Origin: Karstenula rhodostoma CBS 690.94 | Taxonomy: Eukaryota > Ascomycota > Dothideomycetes > Pleosporales > Didymosphaeriaceae | Assembly: GCA_010093485.1 (NCBI GenBank) | Contig: MU001498.1 | Location: forward strand, 1,317,126-1,381,125 | DNA length: 64,000 nt | Direction: 5' to 3' | Made by a program: the position numbers and the translations under genes | Notes under the pieces: model-generated | Databases searched by the model: none | What the model was told of the DNA's origin: nothing | Seen by the model: the letters and a program-made list of their open reading frames with translations, nothing else | Part shown: positions 37,583-49,131 of the stretch, in pieces | Layout of the letters: every line of letters begins with the position of its first letter | How positions within the stretch are numbered: the first letter of the stretch is position 1

Positions 37583-38191
37583 GACGGGCGAGACTGGAGT
37601 GGGTGCAAAATGGGGAGGCGGTATTCGTGTCGAGCTGTGGTGGTAATACAAGTGTGAACGAAAGGGCTTAGTAGTCGCGGAACGAGTCGTGCGTTGCAGC
37701 AAGGAAGGTGCGGCCACCGTGCGGGTGTGGAGGAAGCTCCAGAGAAGCCGCGGGGTGAGCCGGCGAGCGGCGAGCGGCGTCACGACGACCCACACCACAC
37801 GCAGCTCACACTTCGGCGCGTGCTCTTCCCTCACCCGTGCACCCTCCCTCCCTGCCCTTGTCACGTCAATACTCTTGCATCAGACATCAAATGCACCAAA
37901 CTGTCCCTCTGCGCCGCACCAAAAACGAAAGGCACGTCTTGTTCTACAAAATGTCATTTTGTCATCAAACGCATGTCTATGAACGCCTCTAAGTCCCAAT
38001 GCATCGTGAAGTGCACCATGTCCAGATGCTCTTGCCCCCTTCCGCGAGGACACACCTGGAGCGGGACCAGCGAGCTGCTTGTTCCTGCAAACGCACTTCA
38101 TGCATTCAGCTTCTCGTAACTTTTCATCATGCCCAAAGTCGCACCTCAAACACACATGCAATCGCTTCTGCTGTCAATCCGAAATCGCCCC
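37583..38191. other. FYV10 upstream and ARB1 downstream region
   Basis: About 600 bp lie between two - strand genes. No motif-bearing frame is seen. Confidence 0.6.
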
Positions 38192-40154
38192 TCACTTGAG
38201 GATACCATCCTTGATCATCTTCTTCTGGAGGTGCTTCTTGTATTCGGTAATGGAGCCCTCCCACTTGCGCACCGTCTTGTGTTCGCACACCATGATGTCC
38301 TTTGCAATCTTGTCGAGCAATCTGACAATCGTTAGTAAAAATCTTAGCCAAGTCAGAACACATCCTGAACTCACCGGAAGTCGTGGGACACGACGACAAC
38401 ACCACCGCTGAAAGCGTTGATTGCATCCGCCAAACTGTCAATCGTAGGAATGTCCAGACCGTTGGTAGGCTCGTCGAGCAGAATCATGTTGGGACTTTCA
38501 ATGGCCAACAGCGCGAAAACAATGCGGCTCTTTTGGCCTTCGGATAGCGTGGCCATCTTGGCCGTTTGGCCTTCGCCAGTCATGCCGTAGCGACCAAGCT
38601 GTTGGCGCCAGTACTGGAGATCCTGAGAAATGTGAGAGAACTTGTCGCGCACAAAGTCAAGAGACGACTTTGTGAGGTCGAGCTGTTCAGCCGAGTGCTG
38701 GCTGTATACACCGAGCTTCAGATGCGTGTGTCGAGAGACGACACCAGAAGTCGGCGAGAGCGCACCAGTGAAGATCTTGAGGAGGGTGGATTTGCCGACA
38801 CCATTGGGACCGACAAGGGCTGTTCGGGAGTCCATATCAACACCAAAGTCGAGGTTCTCGTACAGGTTGTCTTCGGGCTTTCCAGAGTATGAGAAGGTTA
38901 CGTCGTCGAGCGCAAGCACAGGAGGAGGAAGCTTCTCAACATCAGCGAAGCGGAAGGTAAAGACTCGGTCGGAAACGACGGGCTGGATGAAGCCGTCAGC
39001 CTCCATCTTGTCGAGAATCTTCTGCCTGGACTTGGCTTGTCGGACCAAGTTGGCGTATGTACCAGCGGAAGCGATGAACTTCTTGATGTGCTTGATCTCA
39101 TCCTGCTGCTTGTCATAAGCCTTCATCTGGTTGACCTCCTGCTCAGTGCGCGTCTTGGTGTAGGTGTCGTAGTTACCACCATAGTACAAGAGTTGCTTCA
39201 TACGCATGTCGATCATGTTGGTGCAGACTCCGTTCAAGAAGTCCATGGAGTGCGAAACGAGAATGAGGGTGCGGTCCCACTTCTTCATGTATTCCTCCAA
39301 CCACACGCAGGCCTCCAAGTCCAAATGGGCAGTCGGGTCATCGAGCAAGAGAAGCGAGGGCTTGACGAAAAGCGCCTTGGCGAGGGCAACTCTCATCTTC
39401 CAGCCACCAGACATGTCCTTGGTCTTCTTCTGGATGGTCTTCTTGTTGAAGCCGAGACCAGTCAAGATGATACCAGCGCGGACGTGGAAGGTAGAGGGGT
39501 CCATCTCCTCTTGTTTCTGTTGTGGCCTGTTAGCAGTGGACGATGGGTGTCACGGGAAACACCAACCTCGTAGATCTCCTCGAGCATGGGGCTCTCCGGG
39601 CCGTCCTTCTCAAGAATCTCTTCGGCGAGCTTCTCCAGACGGGCAAGTTCATTCTCGGCCTCGCGCACAACCCAGTCCAGAGCGCCGAGCTCAGTAGCAG
39701 GCGCACCCTTATCCAGCAGGTAGATGTCGATGTGCTCGGGGAAAGGGAACTCGCGCTGGTCGATGGCCTTGAGCAGTGTCGACTTTCCGCAGCCGTTCTC
39801 ACCGAGAAGGCCGTAGCGGCGGCCGTAGTTGACCTCGAGGGTCGTGTCGTTGAAGAGGACGCGGCCGTGGAACACGAGCGAAGCCGAAGTGATCTTGACG
39901 TCTCGCGATGCCTCAAGGGAGGCCAACACACCGGTGGTGACGCGGTCCGAGATGCCGAGCTTGTCTGTCTGCGAGGTGAGGTTCTTCACCTCGTCGTTCA
40001 TGTCCAGATCCTCGGCCTCGTCGCCGTTGACCGAGTTGGCCTTGGAGGCATTCTTGGAGGCGGCCTTGGAGGAGACCTTGGAGGCAGGAGTCTTCTTGTC
40101 CTTGCCGGCGGCGGCACGCTTAGCATCGCGGGCGGCTTTGGATGCGGAGACCAT
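38192..40154 (-). CDS. ARB1: Arb1-type ABC-F ATPase, ribosome biogenesis
   Basis: Three exons on the - strand: 39,567-40,154, 38,375-39,516 and 38,192-38,321, giving 619 aa. Introns are 50 and 53 bp. Arb1 is a soluble twin-cassette ABC protein of the 40S/60S maturation pathway. A Lys/Ala-rich N-terminus precedes nucleotide-binding domain 1 (Walker [10 protein letters not shown] at 118-126, signature [12 protein letters not shown], Walker [13 protein letters not shown]) and domain 2 (Walker [10 protein letters not shown], signature LSEGQKSRI, Walker [11 protein letters not shown]). There are no membrane segments. The start is the ATG at 40,154; the open frame upstream lacks another ATG. Walker B of domain 1 has Asp where Glu is canonical, which I recall as normal for fungal Arb1. 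Confidence 0.95.
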
Positions 40155-40820
40155 GTTGGATTGTGTGTGGAGGGGGAGGGTGACGGACGAGGGGCGACGA
40201 AATTTCGTGAGACTCAAATTGCCCCGCTAAACGCTAAACGCTGCCTTATCGATAGGCCGTCGTGAATGCGCAAACGACGTCGTGCTGGGAAGCGTCGTGG
40301 ATCCGAGAACGGGGAGAGACGGGGAGGTGCAGCGAGGTGAAGACAGGGTAGAGCAGCCGTGGGAGGCAGAAAGAAAGCGTGCGTGAAAGGTCAGACAAAC
40401 GCTGCGTCGATTTTTCGTCGTGTGGCGCGGGGTGTATGCACGGGCCAATGAGTGAGCCTCCGCCACCATGTGCCTGCGACAACCCTCGTACCGTTGCCGG
40501 GAGGACCTCGTTGGTCCATCGCCTTGCTCATTTCTCGAATGCTTCCTTTGCATGCTCTCCTCATGAGCCCATCTGCGGGTTTGAATGGTTGTGTTCTTCA
40601 TCAGACAGCGCACGGTCCCAGCTACGTCACACATCAAATAACTGGCGTCCATTGGTCGTTGACTTCTCTCCCCCTGTGAAGGCACTCCATGTACCAGCAC
40701 TCTACCAAAGCTACCCGTCGTACGCAAACCGAGCATGTATATATAAACCGCAGCACGTAACCTGCTGCAAAACGCCTCGCAATGCAACAAATGCCAACCT
40801 TCGCTAACGACACCATCGCT
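40155..40820. other. ARB1 upstream region
   Basis: About 670 bp lie between ARB1 and the HPP gene. No gene is supported. A TATATATAAA string at 40,738-40,747 on the + strand has no + strand gene downstream. Confidence 0.6.
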
Positions 40821-41961
40821 CTAGTGATCCAGAGCCCCATGGCTAGGAACCATGGTCATGTTCGCACTTGATCCGCTCGATATCGAATGCTGCGACGACC
40901 CCAACGAGCCCTTTGCAAGTCGATTTCGCAGGCGTTCGAGCAACTCTGTTTCTTCGCTGCTGAGCGCCAGCGTCTCTGGTAACGTGATCCCGCGCGGAGA
41001 GATGGTGATCTGCGACAATTTCTCGTCGCTTTCCTTCTCCTCCAGGTCCTCGTTCCTCTCTTCGAGCCCTCCCGCACCATCAGGTCCGATCTCCACGTCC
41101 CTTTTCCTCGTTACGCGGAGAGGCAACGGAGTCCACCAGTATACCGGAAACTGCCGTTCTATGTTCATAATGATCAGGCCGACGATGAGCATCAAGGTGG
41201 CCCCAAACATGATCAGGGGCACAAAGTACCATCCCATCTCTATGATTTCTGGCGATGTCGCAGCGAGGACCGCAGAGGCGCCACCTGGTGGATGGACTGT
41301 GCCGGTGAGGAGCATGACAGCGGAGGCGGTACCGCACGAAACTGCGCCTGCGATCCATTGTACCTTTTCAAAATCCGAGCGGAGACGGAAGAGCTTCGTG
41401 ATTCCGACGCCGATAATGGCGGAGAAGGTATGACCGAGGAGAGCATTACGTGGTTGTCCTAGCGGTGAACGGATCGCGTTGTATTCTAAGATTGCCGAAG
41501 CACCCTTCTCAAGGTCAGCTCACGGACAGAAGAACAGGACCGGGCGTGTTGAGACTGGCGTTCATGAATCATCCATGATACAGTTCCCAATTTTATAAAT
41601 CGAGTCGCGTGTCATGTCGGAATAAGTATTCACTCTGTGTCGCCCAAGCTCACCAGCCCCACTGAGCATACATATAACAGAGCGTACTTACGTATGAGGC
41701 TATCAACGCAGGCGGATGATGCATTTGAATGATTTTAGTGTTATTGAACACCGCAGCGACAACTGCCAGTCCGCAAAAGGCACCCAGCAACGACCAGAAG
41801 GCTCCCAGAATGTTCCCAACATCCTCTTTCTGCTGTTTTCTGTATCCAAGAAACCTGGAAATTGGTGGTGGTAATCGGTGAAGTGGAGATGGAGGGACAA
41901 TCCGGTTTACATAGCGGTCGACATCAATATTCCATGCCTCCGCCTTGTGAAAGAAGGCCAT
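40821..41961 (-). CDS. HPP-family integral membrane protein
   Basis: Two exons on the - strand: 41,692-41,961 and 40,821-41,504, separated by a 187-bp intron, give 317 aa. Hydrophobic helices include ILGAFWSLLGAFCGLAVVAAVF and the segments around the paired HPP motifs (MHHPPALIASYGASAIL and TGTVHPPGGASAVLAAT), which name the family. Bacterial and plastid members have been linked to nitrite transport; the role in fungi is unclear. The C-terminal about 110 residues are charged and probably cytosolic, rich in Glu/Ser. The start is the ATG opening MAFFHKAEAWNIDVDRY; the open frame extends further up only without an ATG. The intron is longer than most here. Confidence 0.88.
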
Positions 41962-43095
41962 TGTGGCCGAGTCAAGGTGTCGCGCGTTCAAATGTCAGAG
42001 CTTCCAACTAAGCAGAACCGGTAGGCAAGGGTCTGATGGACATCCGCCGTCAAACCAGGGCTTTGTATCGTCGCGGTTGAGAGTAACGTGGAAAAAAAAA
42101 AAAGGCCACCAGAACGAGCTACGTGCTTTCACCGGTCACCGGCGACACCGCCTGCGTACCCATGATATTCGAAGGAGCACAATGCCGCCATCCAGGACGC
42201 GGCCTGGATTGTGCAGATGTTTTGCATCACGAGCATGACGCAAGACGATCTGGCGGCGGAACCGGGACCAACGTTGGGCGTCTGACCATATATGGGTTTC
42301 TGTTACCAAATAGCGGCCTAAAGGAGGAAATTCATCTCTAGGCAAAAAGATCGAAATTGTCCATCTCCTCGGCTCCGCGGCGATGATCAAAGTTATTTTT
42401 TGTGCGTGTAGTGAACGAAGGTTTTGTGCGTTGTTTCACGCAACGCTGTGTTCCTTGCAGTGCAGTGTGTTTCGCATGAAGGTGCGTCCTGCTTTAGGTC
42501 CACGGGCACTAGACAAGCACGTTATCCATGCGAAAGTAGATATGAAATCCAGTAGGCGTCACCTAATTCGCGTAGAAAATCAACAGAATCGGTCAGGATT
42601 TCTGGTCGTTGACGTAAAAACGAAGGCTGACAAGAATCCGGGGAAGCGGGCGATCCACCCCCACGATGCTTGGCAGGGCCGCCACATTGCTTCTAAGGTT
42701 GTCAGTGTGCACATGATGGTCTATGGAAACCATAACAACCAAAAGTAGACCAGGATGTGTTGGGACGTAACACCAGGAAACTGCAGACAGGATATGACAA
42801 GACGAATGTGTAATGGATACATCATTAAAGTGTTCACTATACACTATTGCCCATGCGCCGTATAACCACCAGTAAACACCTCCCTTGTGCACATGAGGTA
42901 CAACGCCTGATGTGTAACGCCGCTTCTCAGGAATACATGTGAGGCCTTTGGATGCAATGCTAGAAAAAATCCGTTCACGCCGCCGCCCGTTCACATCCCA
43001 AACCTAATGCCCAGTCCAGCTTGAATCATATCCTTCGTAGTTATGTTGCTGAGTTGTCTTCGTGCTCCTTCTTCACACCCTTGCACATCAATCGC
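41962..43095. other. HPP gene upstream and RAD16 downstream region
   Basis: About 1.1 kb hold no supported gene. There is an A12 run at 42,092-42,103. Frames here lack motifs and codon consistency. Confidence 0.55.
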
Positions 43096-46000
43096 CTAAG
43101 AGCCGCGGAAGAGGAACTGCAGATCTTCTGGACTCAGGCGGTCCATTGCGACCTTGTCGTTGTTGACGGTTCCAGCAATCATCGCTGCCTTCTTTTCTTG
43201 AAGAGCAACCATACGCGACTCTACGCTGTCTTCAATGCAAAGTCGAGTAATGACACAGGGTCGCTTCTGTCCAATGCGATGACAACGATCCGCAGACTGC
43301 CATTCGGCTGCAGGGTTCCACCATCTGAATATGTTAGTGCGTTCGCGACCAAAATCAAGGAGGGGATACACCTACGGATCTACAATGAAAACCCGAGAAG
43401 CCTCCGTTAGATTGAGAGCAACACCTCCCGCCTTGAGCGACACCAAGAACACTTCGACGTCGGGATTGGTCATGAAATGTTCGATGCTCTTTTGACGCAT
43501 GGCGGGTGTCATGGATCCATCAAGCATGACGGTGTTGAAGCCTGCGCGACGAAGGCGCCATTCGATCAACTGAAGCATCGAGGTGAACTGGCTGAACACA
43601 ATCGATTTTAGCGTCTGTTTCTTGCTTCGAAGTTTGTAAAGATCATAGACAAGCATCTCGATCTTCGTAGACGAAGTCCAGTTCTCCATCTTGATCCGAT
43701 TGATGATCGATGTTTTCTTGACTGAGTCTTCGTCTTGCTCAAGCTCTGGCTGTTCGAAATCAATCGAGAGAGCGATGTGGCAGCGGGGACAATCAGCATC
43801 GGTGCCGGAGGCCTCGCAAGTGTCCATGAAATCTTTCACACATGCTCGGCAGAACTCATGATGACAACGGGAACGCACCGCGTCCTCGGCAGGCTCGTCG
43901 CAAATGTTGCATACGTAGACGTTTTGACTGCCTTCAGCTGCTTTCTTCTTCAAAAGCAGATCCGGATGGTTGGCCACTTGACGCATTTGCATGATGAGTC
44001 CGAAGATGTTCGCATAATTGTTCAGCATGACACCTTGCGCAACGTAAGTGTCGAACTTCCGAGCGGAGTTTGACATGATGGACGTTGAGAAGTCGCGTTC
44101 AACTTCACTGAAGAACTCGTTGTGAATTACGACATCCTTCATGGGCAACTCCATCGAGTTCGTGTGATCACGCTTCATGCGACGCAACATGATACGAGCG
44201 GTGATCATGTGCAGCTTACCCAAGGCGTCCTCACGGAGCTCTGGATCATCGCCAGTGATCGGGTTAAGCAATTCCTGATTGAAGACAGAAATATGCTCGG
44301 AAGCTCCGTGATTGCATGCTTTGCACATATAGTCTTCGTCGACAGTCCAATGTAGCTGCTCACAGTCACAGCTTCGGCAAAAGTAGTCCGCGAAGGGTCG
44401 AACCTCAAGGAATCGCAGCAAGGAGAAGAATTCTCCGATTCGGTTCTGAACTGGGGTTCCGGACAAGCACCACTTGTAGATACCTTTAAGCGCGAAGCAA
44501 GCCTTAGCAACACCGGTGGTACGCGACTTGATGCTGTGAGCCTCGTCCAAAATGAGCCGGTGGTACGTAATAGCGTGTAGAGGCGATGCTTCTTTGATGA
44601 TATCCTCTCCACGCGTCCAGCCTTTGGTCTCCTTGCGGTGCAGAGATTCCAAGCTGTTGTACGACACCATGATGACGTCGAACTTCCGCAAGTCTTTCAC
44701 CGTCATCTTCTTACACTTGGCATTAGTGCCGTGATAAACGAGAACCTTGAGCTTGCCATCTGTGTACTCGCCAATTTCGTTGGACCATTGCATCAGAGCT
44801 ACAGGCGGAACAACAACCAGCGTGGGTTCTTTCTGCGGCCAATCTGACATGATGAGCGAGACGGCTTGGATCGTCTTGCCCATACCCATCTCATCGCCGA
44901 GAAGGCCACCTCTATAACCAGTTTTCTCTTGTCGTGTCATCCAGCTGAGGCCTTCAAGTTGGAAAGGTTTCAGACGGCGATTGATGGATTGCGGTTGTTC
45001 GGCTCGTTGCACTTCAAGCACTGGCACTTGCTCAAGCTCTTTCCACATAGTGAGCAGTTTCGGGTGAGACTCTTCAGCACGTTCGCGATTCATCGCACGC
45101 TTGCGTTCCCATTTGTCTGCAATGTGTGCGAATCGCGCATTGCGGCGGAGGCGTGCCATTTTCTCTTCCCTCGACAGGCGCTTATTCTTTTTGCCGCGTT
45201 GATTCTTGGCCGGGGTTGTTTCGATCTCGAGGGCAGCAAGGGCACGTTTGCTGACTTTCGGAAGCTCTGCATCGTCACTGTCGCTAACAGTGTCCGCGAT
45301 ACCTCCAAGCACGTCGTCATCGTCTTCCAGTGCGGAATTCGCAGCATCGTAATCATCTTCCAGCTTGAATTCGTCTTCGTCATCTAGGTCGTCGTCCAGA
45401 TCGGAGTCAAGCACGAAAGTCTTCACCGCCTTTGCACTGGCACGAGCTGAACGGCGTCGTGAGCTGTTTCGGTGAGCGGTCGCGGGTGCCTTGCCCTTGC
45501 CCTTTCCGGTGTATGCTGGCGCTGTGAGAGCCCATGAGGCGGAGCCGTCATCCGAGTCTATCATGATCGGATCCTGATTAACAGCTTTGCCTTTTCCTTT
45601 GCCTTTAGAAGTTGTCGCCCTGCGCTTCGCAAGTGGCTCATCGTCTGAAGTTTCAACCGAGATGCCGTGATCGAGCTCCAGCTGATCCTCCTCTAGTTGC
45701 AGTTGCATTGCAAGCTGGGCATCAGCATCGTTGTCGTTATTCTCATCTTCCGACTCCTCCACCACGGTGCGCGTTCGCTTCCGAGACGATGAAGCGCGAA
45801 AACCGGCGGTTACGGCTGCATTCAGACCGCTTTTGCGGATCGCCTTTGCACCACGACCGACTGAGAGCGCCGGTGTCGTAGAGATGCTAGTCCCTGGGGT
45901 GTCATAGTCGGAATTCTCAAATGAAGGCGATCCGGTTGAGCTGTCGTGCTCGCGCTTCGGTTGCACGTTCGAAGTCTTCATCGATGGTATGGCAACTGCC

Positions 46001-46283
46001 TTGAGCAGTTGACGGGCCGAGCTGCGCGATGTGCCACCCTGTTCCGTCTCGATGACTTCGTCTTCAACGTCGGAAGAATCAGGCACGAAAGAGCGGGTAC
46101 GCTTTGCAGCAGGGCAAGCCGTTTTCCGCACTTGAAACTGCAGGTCAGTCGCAGTCAAATAGCAGAGCTTTGGCGAAAGGCAAGCCTACCAGACGAAGCA
46201 TTCGGAGTAGCGGTCGCAGAACTCGCCATGCCATCCGCATTGGGGAGGGTCGATGACTTCCGGCTGGAGCGTCGGGGTGCCAT
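43096..46283 (-). CDS. RAD16: Rad16 SNF2-family ATPase / RING protein of global-genome nucleotide excision repair
   Basis: Three exons on the - strand: 46,190-46,283, 43,376-46,130 and 43,096-43,324, giving 1025 aa. Rad16 with Rad7 scans non-transcribed DNA for UV damage and also acts in a ubiquitin-ligase complex. The N-terminal about 380 residues are acidic, Ser/Lys-rich and disordered. The SNF2 ATPase starts near 415 (Walker [10 protein letters not shown] about 443-451, DEAH about 561-564). A Cys-rich insert (CRSC...CKAC) lies near 617-640, a C3HC4 RING at about 772-816, and helicase C with the final CHRIGQ motif in the last exon. The small first exon ([11 protein letters not shown]) was found by searching for a true ATG, because the large frame opens without one. 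Confidence 0.94.
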
Positions 46284-47212
46284 TGCTGCGAAGGGAAGCA
46301 GTCAAAGACGGCCAACGTGACGATTGAGAGGTGAAGTCGCTGCGGGTGACAGAGCAGTAAGAGGCACCGGGCGGTGGTGAATAATCGAGCGGGATGCCCC
46401 TGGCTTGCGCCACCGATTGGGTCGCGTTGAAAGCTGCGCGCGATCACGCCGGTGGTGGCAAATACTGGAAACCAACTTGACAAGGGGAGACAAGCAAAGC
46501 GACAGGCGGCAGGCGGCAGGTAGGTACACGGCTTTGTGCTAGGACCGTGGCGACTATGTGCACATCACCGCCTGCAGCTGCAGCGGCGCGTCCAAGGCGC
46601 TTTCCTTCTCAAGTGAGGGGGAAAGCGCGCCCCGGGGCCACCACGAAACCACGTGACCACTTTAGATGCGTGGAGACCGATAGGGACCATCAGCACCGTT
46701 TGGGCCTGTTCTTGAGAGATGGCATTGGAAGCATTCGCATTTACGTTTATTTGCCTGCTTTGCGAGTGCAGACCTTGGCAAAAGGATCTGAAATGTATTG
46801 CGTGCAAGCAATGCATAGCAGCAGCCTTGAACCCCGTCCCGACAGTCTCAGCACCGTTCGAAACCGTGCACAATCCACATTGCCCCGTGCAATGAGTGCC
46901 ATTGCGCCGACGGGACATGCGTCTCACCCAGTATTTAGATTTACATAGTAGATACCAGGGCTGACAGGCAAACATGTGGTCAGAGAAGACTTTGGACGCG
47001 GCTAGAAGGTGGCATTCCGACAAGGGTTAGGCTGGCGACCCCGACTGGCAGCTGCAGTGTGGCCTTTTGGCGCAAGCTCGGAGCGCATCCGTCCCGCACA
47101 AAGTCGTCCTTTCTCCCCTTCCCTTCACCACGCCCCGCCAGCAACACGAGACGAGGTCGCTCACCAGCATCTATCACCCCTCCAGCCACTTCCATCGCTA
47201 CCAACATCCATC
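46284..47212. other. Divergent promoter region RAD16/PHO88
   Basis: About 930 bp hold both promoters. Frames on either strand show no motif. Confidence 0.6.
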
Positions 47213-47915
47213 ATGGCCATCAACCCGCAGGTGTACGTGCTTCATACCCCTCCAGCGAACAAAACCACCTACTAACGGTCGTGTGCAGTACCAACCTTCT
47301 CATCATTCTGGCGTTTATGCAGATCTCGAAGAAGGTTCCTTTCGATAACCCCGATGTCCTCAATGGCGTGCGCGCCCTCTACATCCTCTCCAATGCCATC
47401 ATCGCCGGAATCTACCTCTACGTGCAGGCGCAGATCAAGAAGAAGAATGGTGTGTACACCCTGTGCCGTCTTTGCCGGCCTCTTTGCCGGCTGCGGACAG
47501 TGCTAACAGTCCATCTACAGATATGACCGTTGTCAAGTACGTCGAGCCCGCTCCCATGGGATCCGGCGAGGAGCCCAAGTTTGTCGCGACCACCGTCAAG
47601 GCATACGATCTCCAGCAGCTCCAGAGCCTCTTCAAGGCACAGCTCATGGGCGTCGGCATGATGGGCGTTATGCACATCTATCTGAAGTACACCAACCCGC
47701 TGCTTATCCAGTCCATCATCCCCCTCAAGGGCGCCTTCGAGGGCAACCTTGTCAAGGTCCATCTCTTCGGCCAGCCCGCTACCGGCGATCTTCAGAGGCC
47801 GTGGAAGGCTGCTGGTGGTATCATGGGTGCTATGCAGGGTGGTGAAATCAAGACGGATAAGAAGAGCATCGAGGCTGCTGAGCGTGCTGGACGCGGTGGC
47901 GTCAAGGACGAGTAG
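47213..47915 (+). CDS. PHO88: Pho88/Snd3 ER membrane protein
   Basis: Three exons: 47,213-47,232, 47,289-47,449 and 47,521-47,915, giving 191 aa. Yeast Pho88, also called Snd3, is an ER membrane protein first linked to phosphate transport and later placed in the SND pathway that targets membrane proteins with internal signals. Seen here: an N-terminal helix TNLLIILAFMQISKKVPF, a second helix in ALYILSNAIIAGIYLYVQAQI, the TVVKYVEP block, a third hydrophobic stretch (LMGVGMMGVMHIYLKYTNPLLIQSI), and a basic C-terminus. The first exon has only 20 bases, so the start codon is easily missed. Confidence 0.95.
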
Positions 47916-48180
47916 ATGCTCCATGTTTGAGGACGAAGGAAACGGACACACAGACTAGCATCACCGCAATACATGCTAGTTGTACATTAAACTGGTTTCT
48001 CGGAAGCCACACCAGCAGTCACCGTGCATGTTGATGTTAGACGACATAGATTTGAAGCGATAGCCATGTAATGCATAATTGCATTTTGCACTTCACGCTA
48101 AAGGTGTCCAGCCATCATGTTGCGAGGGTACAATAGGAAGCCTGAGTGACGAGCACTCAGAGCTTCGGTCTGATTGGTTG

Positions 48181-49131
48181 TCATATAATGTTCTTAAGTT
48201 CCTGCCCCGCTAGGAACTTCCGCAGGTTGTACGCAATGAGCGTCTCTGGGTTCTGCGGCCTACCTCCGGCTGCGTGTGGGCTCACAATGGTGTTTGGCGT
48301 CTTCCAAAAGCGCGAGTCGGCGGGGAGAGGCTCCGTCTCGAAGACGTCGAGCGCTGCACCGCCAATGCTTCCCTTGTCTAATGCCTCGGCCAGAGCGGCC
48401 TCATCGACTGAAGTTCCCCGACCAACATTGACAATCCAAGCATGGTCAGGAAGCAACTCTAGTCTCTCCGCGTTCAACGCATGTTTTGTTGCATCAGATC
48501 CGGGCAGAATCATGACCAAGGCGTCCGTCTTAGGAAGCAGTTCTTGAAGCTTGTCTTCTCCGTACACCTCCACGCCATTGCGCACGCCAGCGCTGCGTGC
48601 AAGGCCGGTCACGTTAGCCCCCAATGCCGTAAGCCATGGCGTCAACGTCTTCGCGATGTTGCCGAATCCCCAGACCAGGACATTGGCACCTTGCAGGGAG
48701 GTGAACTTTCCCTTGGGACGATCAGGTTGCGGTCCGCCCAAATGACCCGGCCACTTCCCCTCCAGTTGGTGATCCCGCATCTCATAGAAGCGTCGCGCGG
48801 CGTTGAGCAAAAGGCCCAGAGTATGCTCCGCAACGGTGTGATCGTGCAATCCCGAACCCGTGCAGATGGTGATCTTGGAGGAATCGAAGCCTGCGCTGAG
48901 AACGTCGTTGGGGCCTGCGGCGAGGGATTGAATCCATCGCAGCTTGGTCAGGCGTTTGGCCTCCTCTTTGAGTTGAGGTACAGGGTTCGTCCAGGTTATG
49001 AGGATCTCAGCGTCGAGAAGATCGTCCGGGATGGGCTTTTTGACGTCGTAGGAATGCAGAGAGACGCCGAAGCCCTCAAGCAGGCTGGCGTCAATTGCGA
49101 GCGATGTCGGGTAGAGGAGTTTGGGAGCCAT
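48181..49131 (-). CDS. D-isomer-specific 2-hydroxyacid dehydrogenase (NAD(P)-dependent)
   Basis: A single exon encodes 316 aa. The family reduces 2-oxoacids such as glyoxylate or hydroxypyruvate to D-2-hydroxyacids. The catalytic domain halves flank a Rossmann domain with WGFGNIAKTLTPWLTALG (a GxGxxA nucleotide motif) at roughly residues 150-170. Further motifs are VNVGRGTSVDEAAL (active-site Arg region), ALDVFETEPLP (catalytic Glu region) and SPHAAG (catalytic His). The C-terminus is short. The exact substrate cannot be read from sequence. It is convergent with PHO88. Confidence 0.9.
   Translation of the reverse strand: MAPKLLYPTSLAIDASLLEGFGVSLHSYDVKKPIPDDLLDAEILITWTNPVPQLKEEAKRLTKLRWIQSLAAGPNDVLSAGFDSSKITICTGSGLHDHTVAEHTLGLLLNAARRFYEMRDHQLEGKWPGHLGGPQPDRPKGKFTSLQGANVLVWGFGNIAKTLTPWLTALGANVTGLARSAGVRNGVEVYGEDKLQELLPKTDALVMILPGSDATKHALNAERLELLPDHAWIVNVGRGTSVDEAALAEALDKGSIGGAALDVFETEPLPADSRFWKTPNTIVSPHAAGGRPQNPETLIAYNLRKFLAGQELKNII

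Noticed and set aside
40155..40217. Upstream extension of ARB1
   Set aside because: The extension opens with TTG, not ATG; the family start [13 protein letters not shown] at 40,154 fits better.
40738..40747. TATATATAAA as a promoter on the + strand
   Set aside because: No + strand gene follows; the flanking genes are on the - strand.
41962..41991. Upstream extension of the HPP gene
   Set aside because: The frame opens with TTG; the first ATG is at 41,961.
46131..46158. RAD16 starting at 46,158
   Set aside because: That frame opens with TTG; splicing to a small exon with a true ATG at 46,283 gives a continuous frame.
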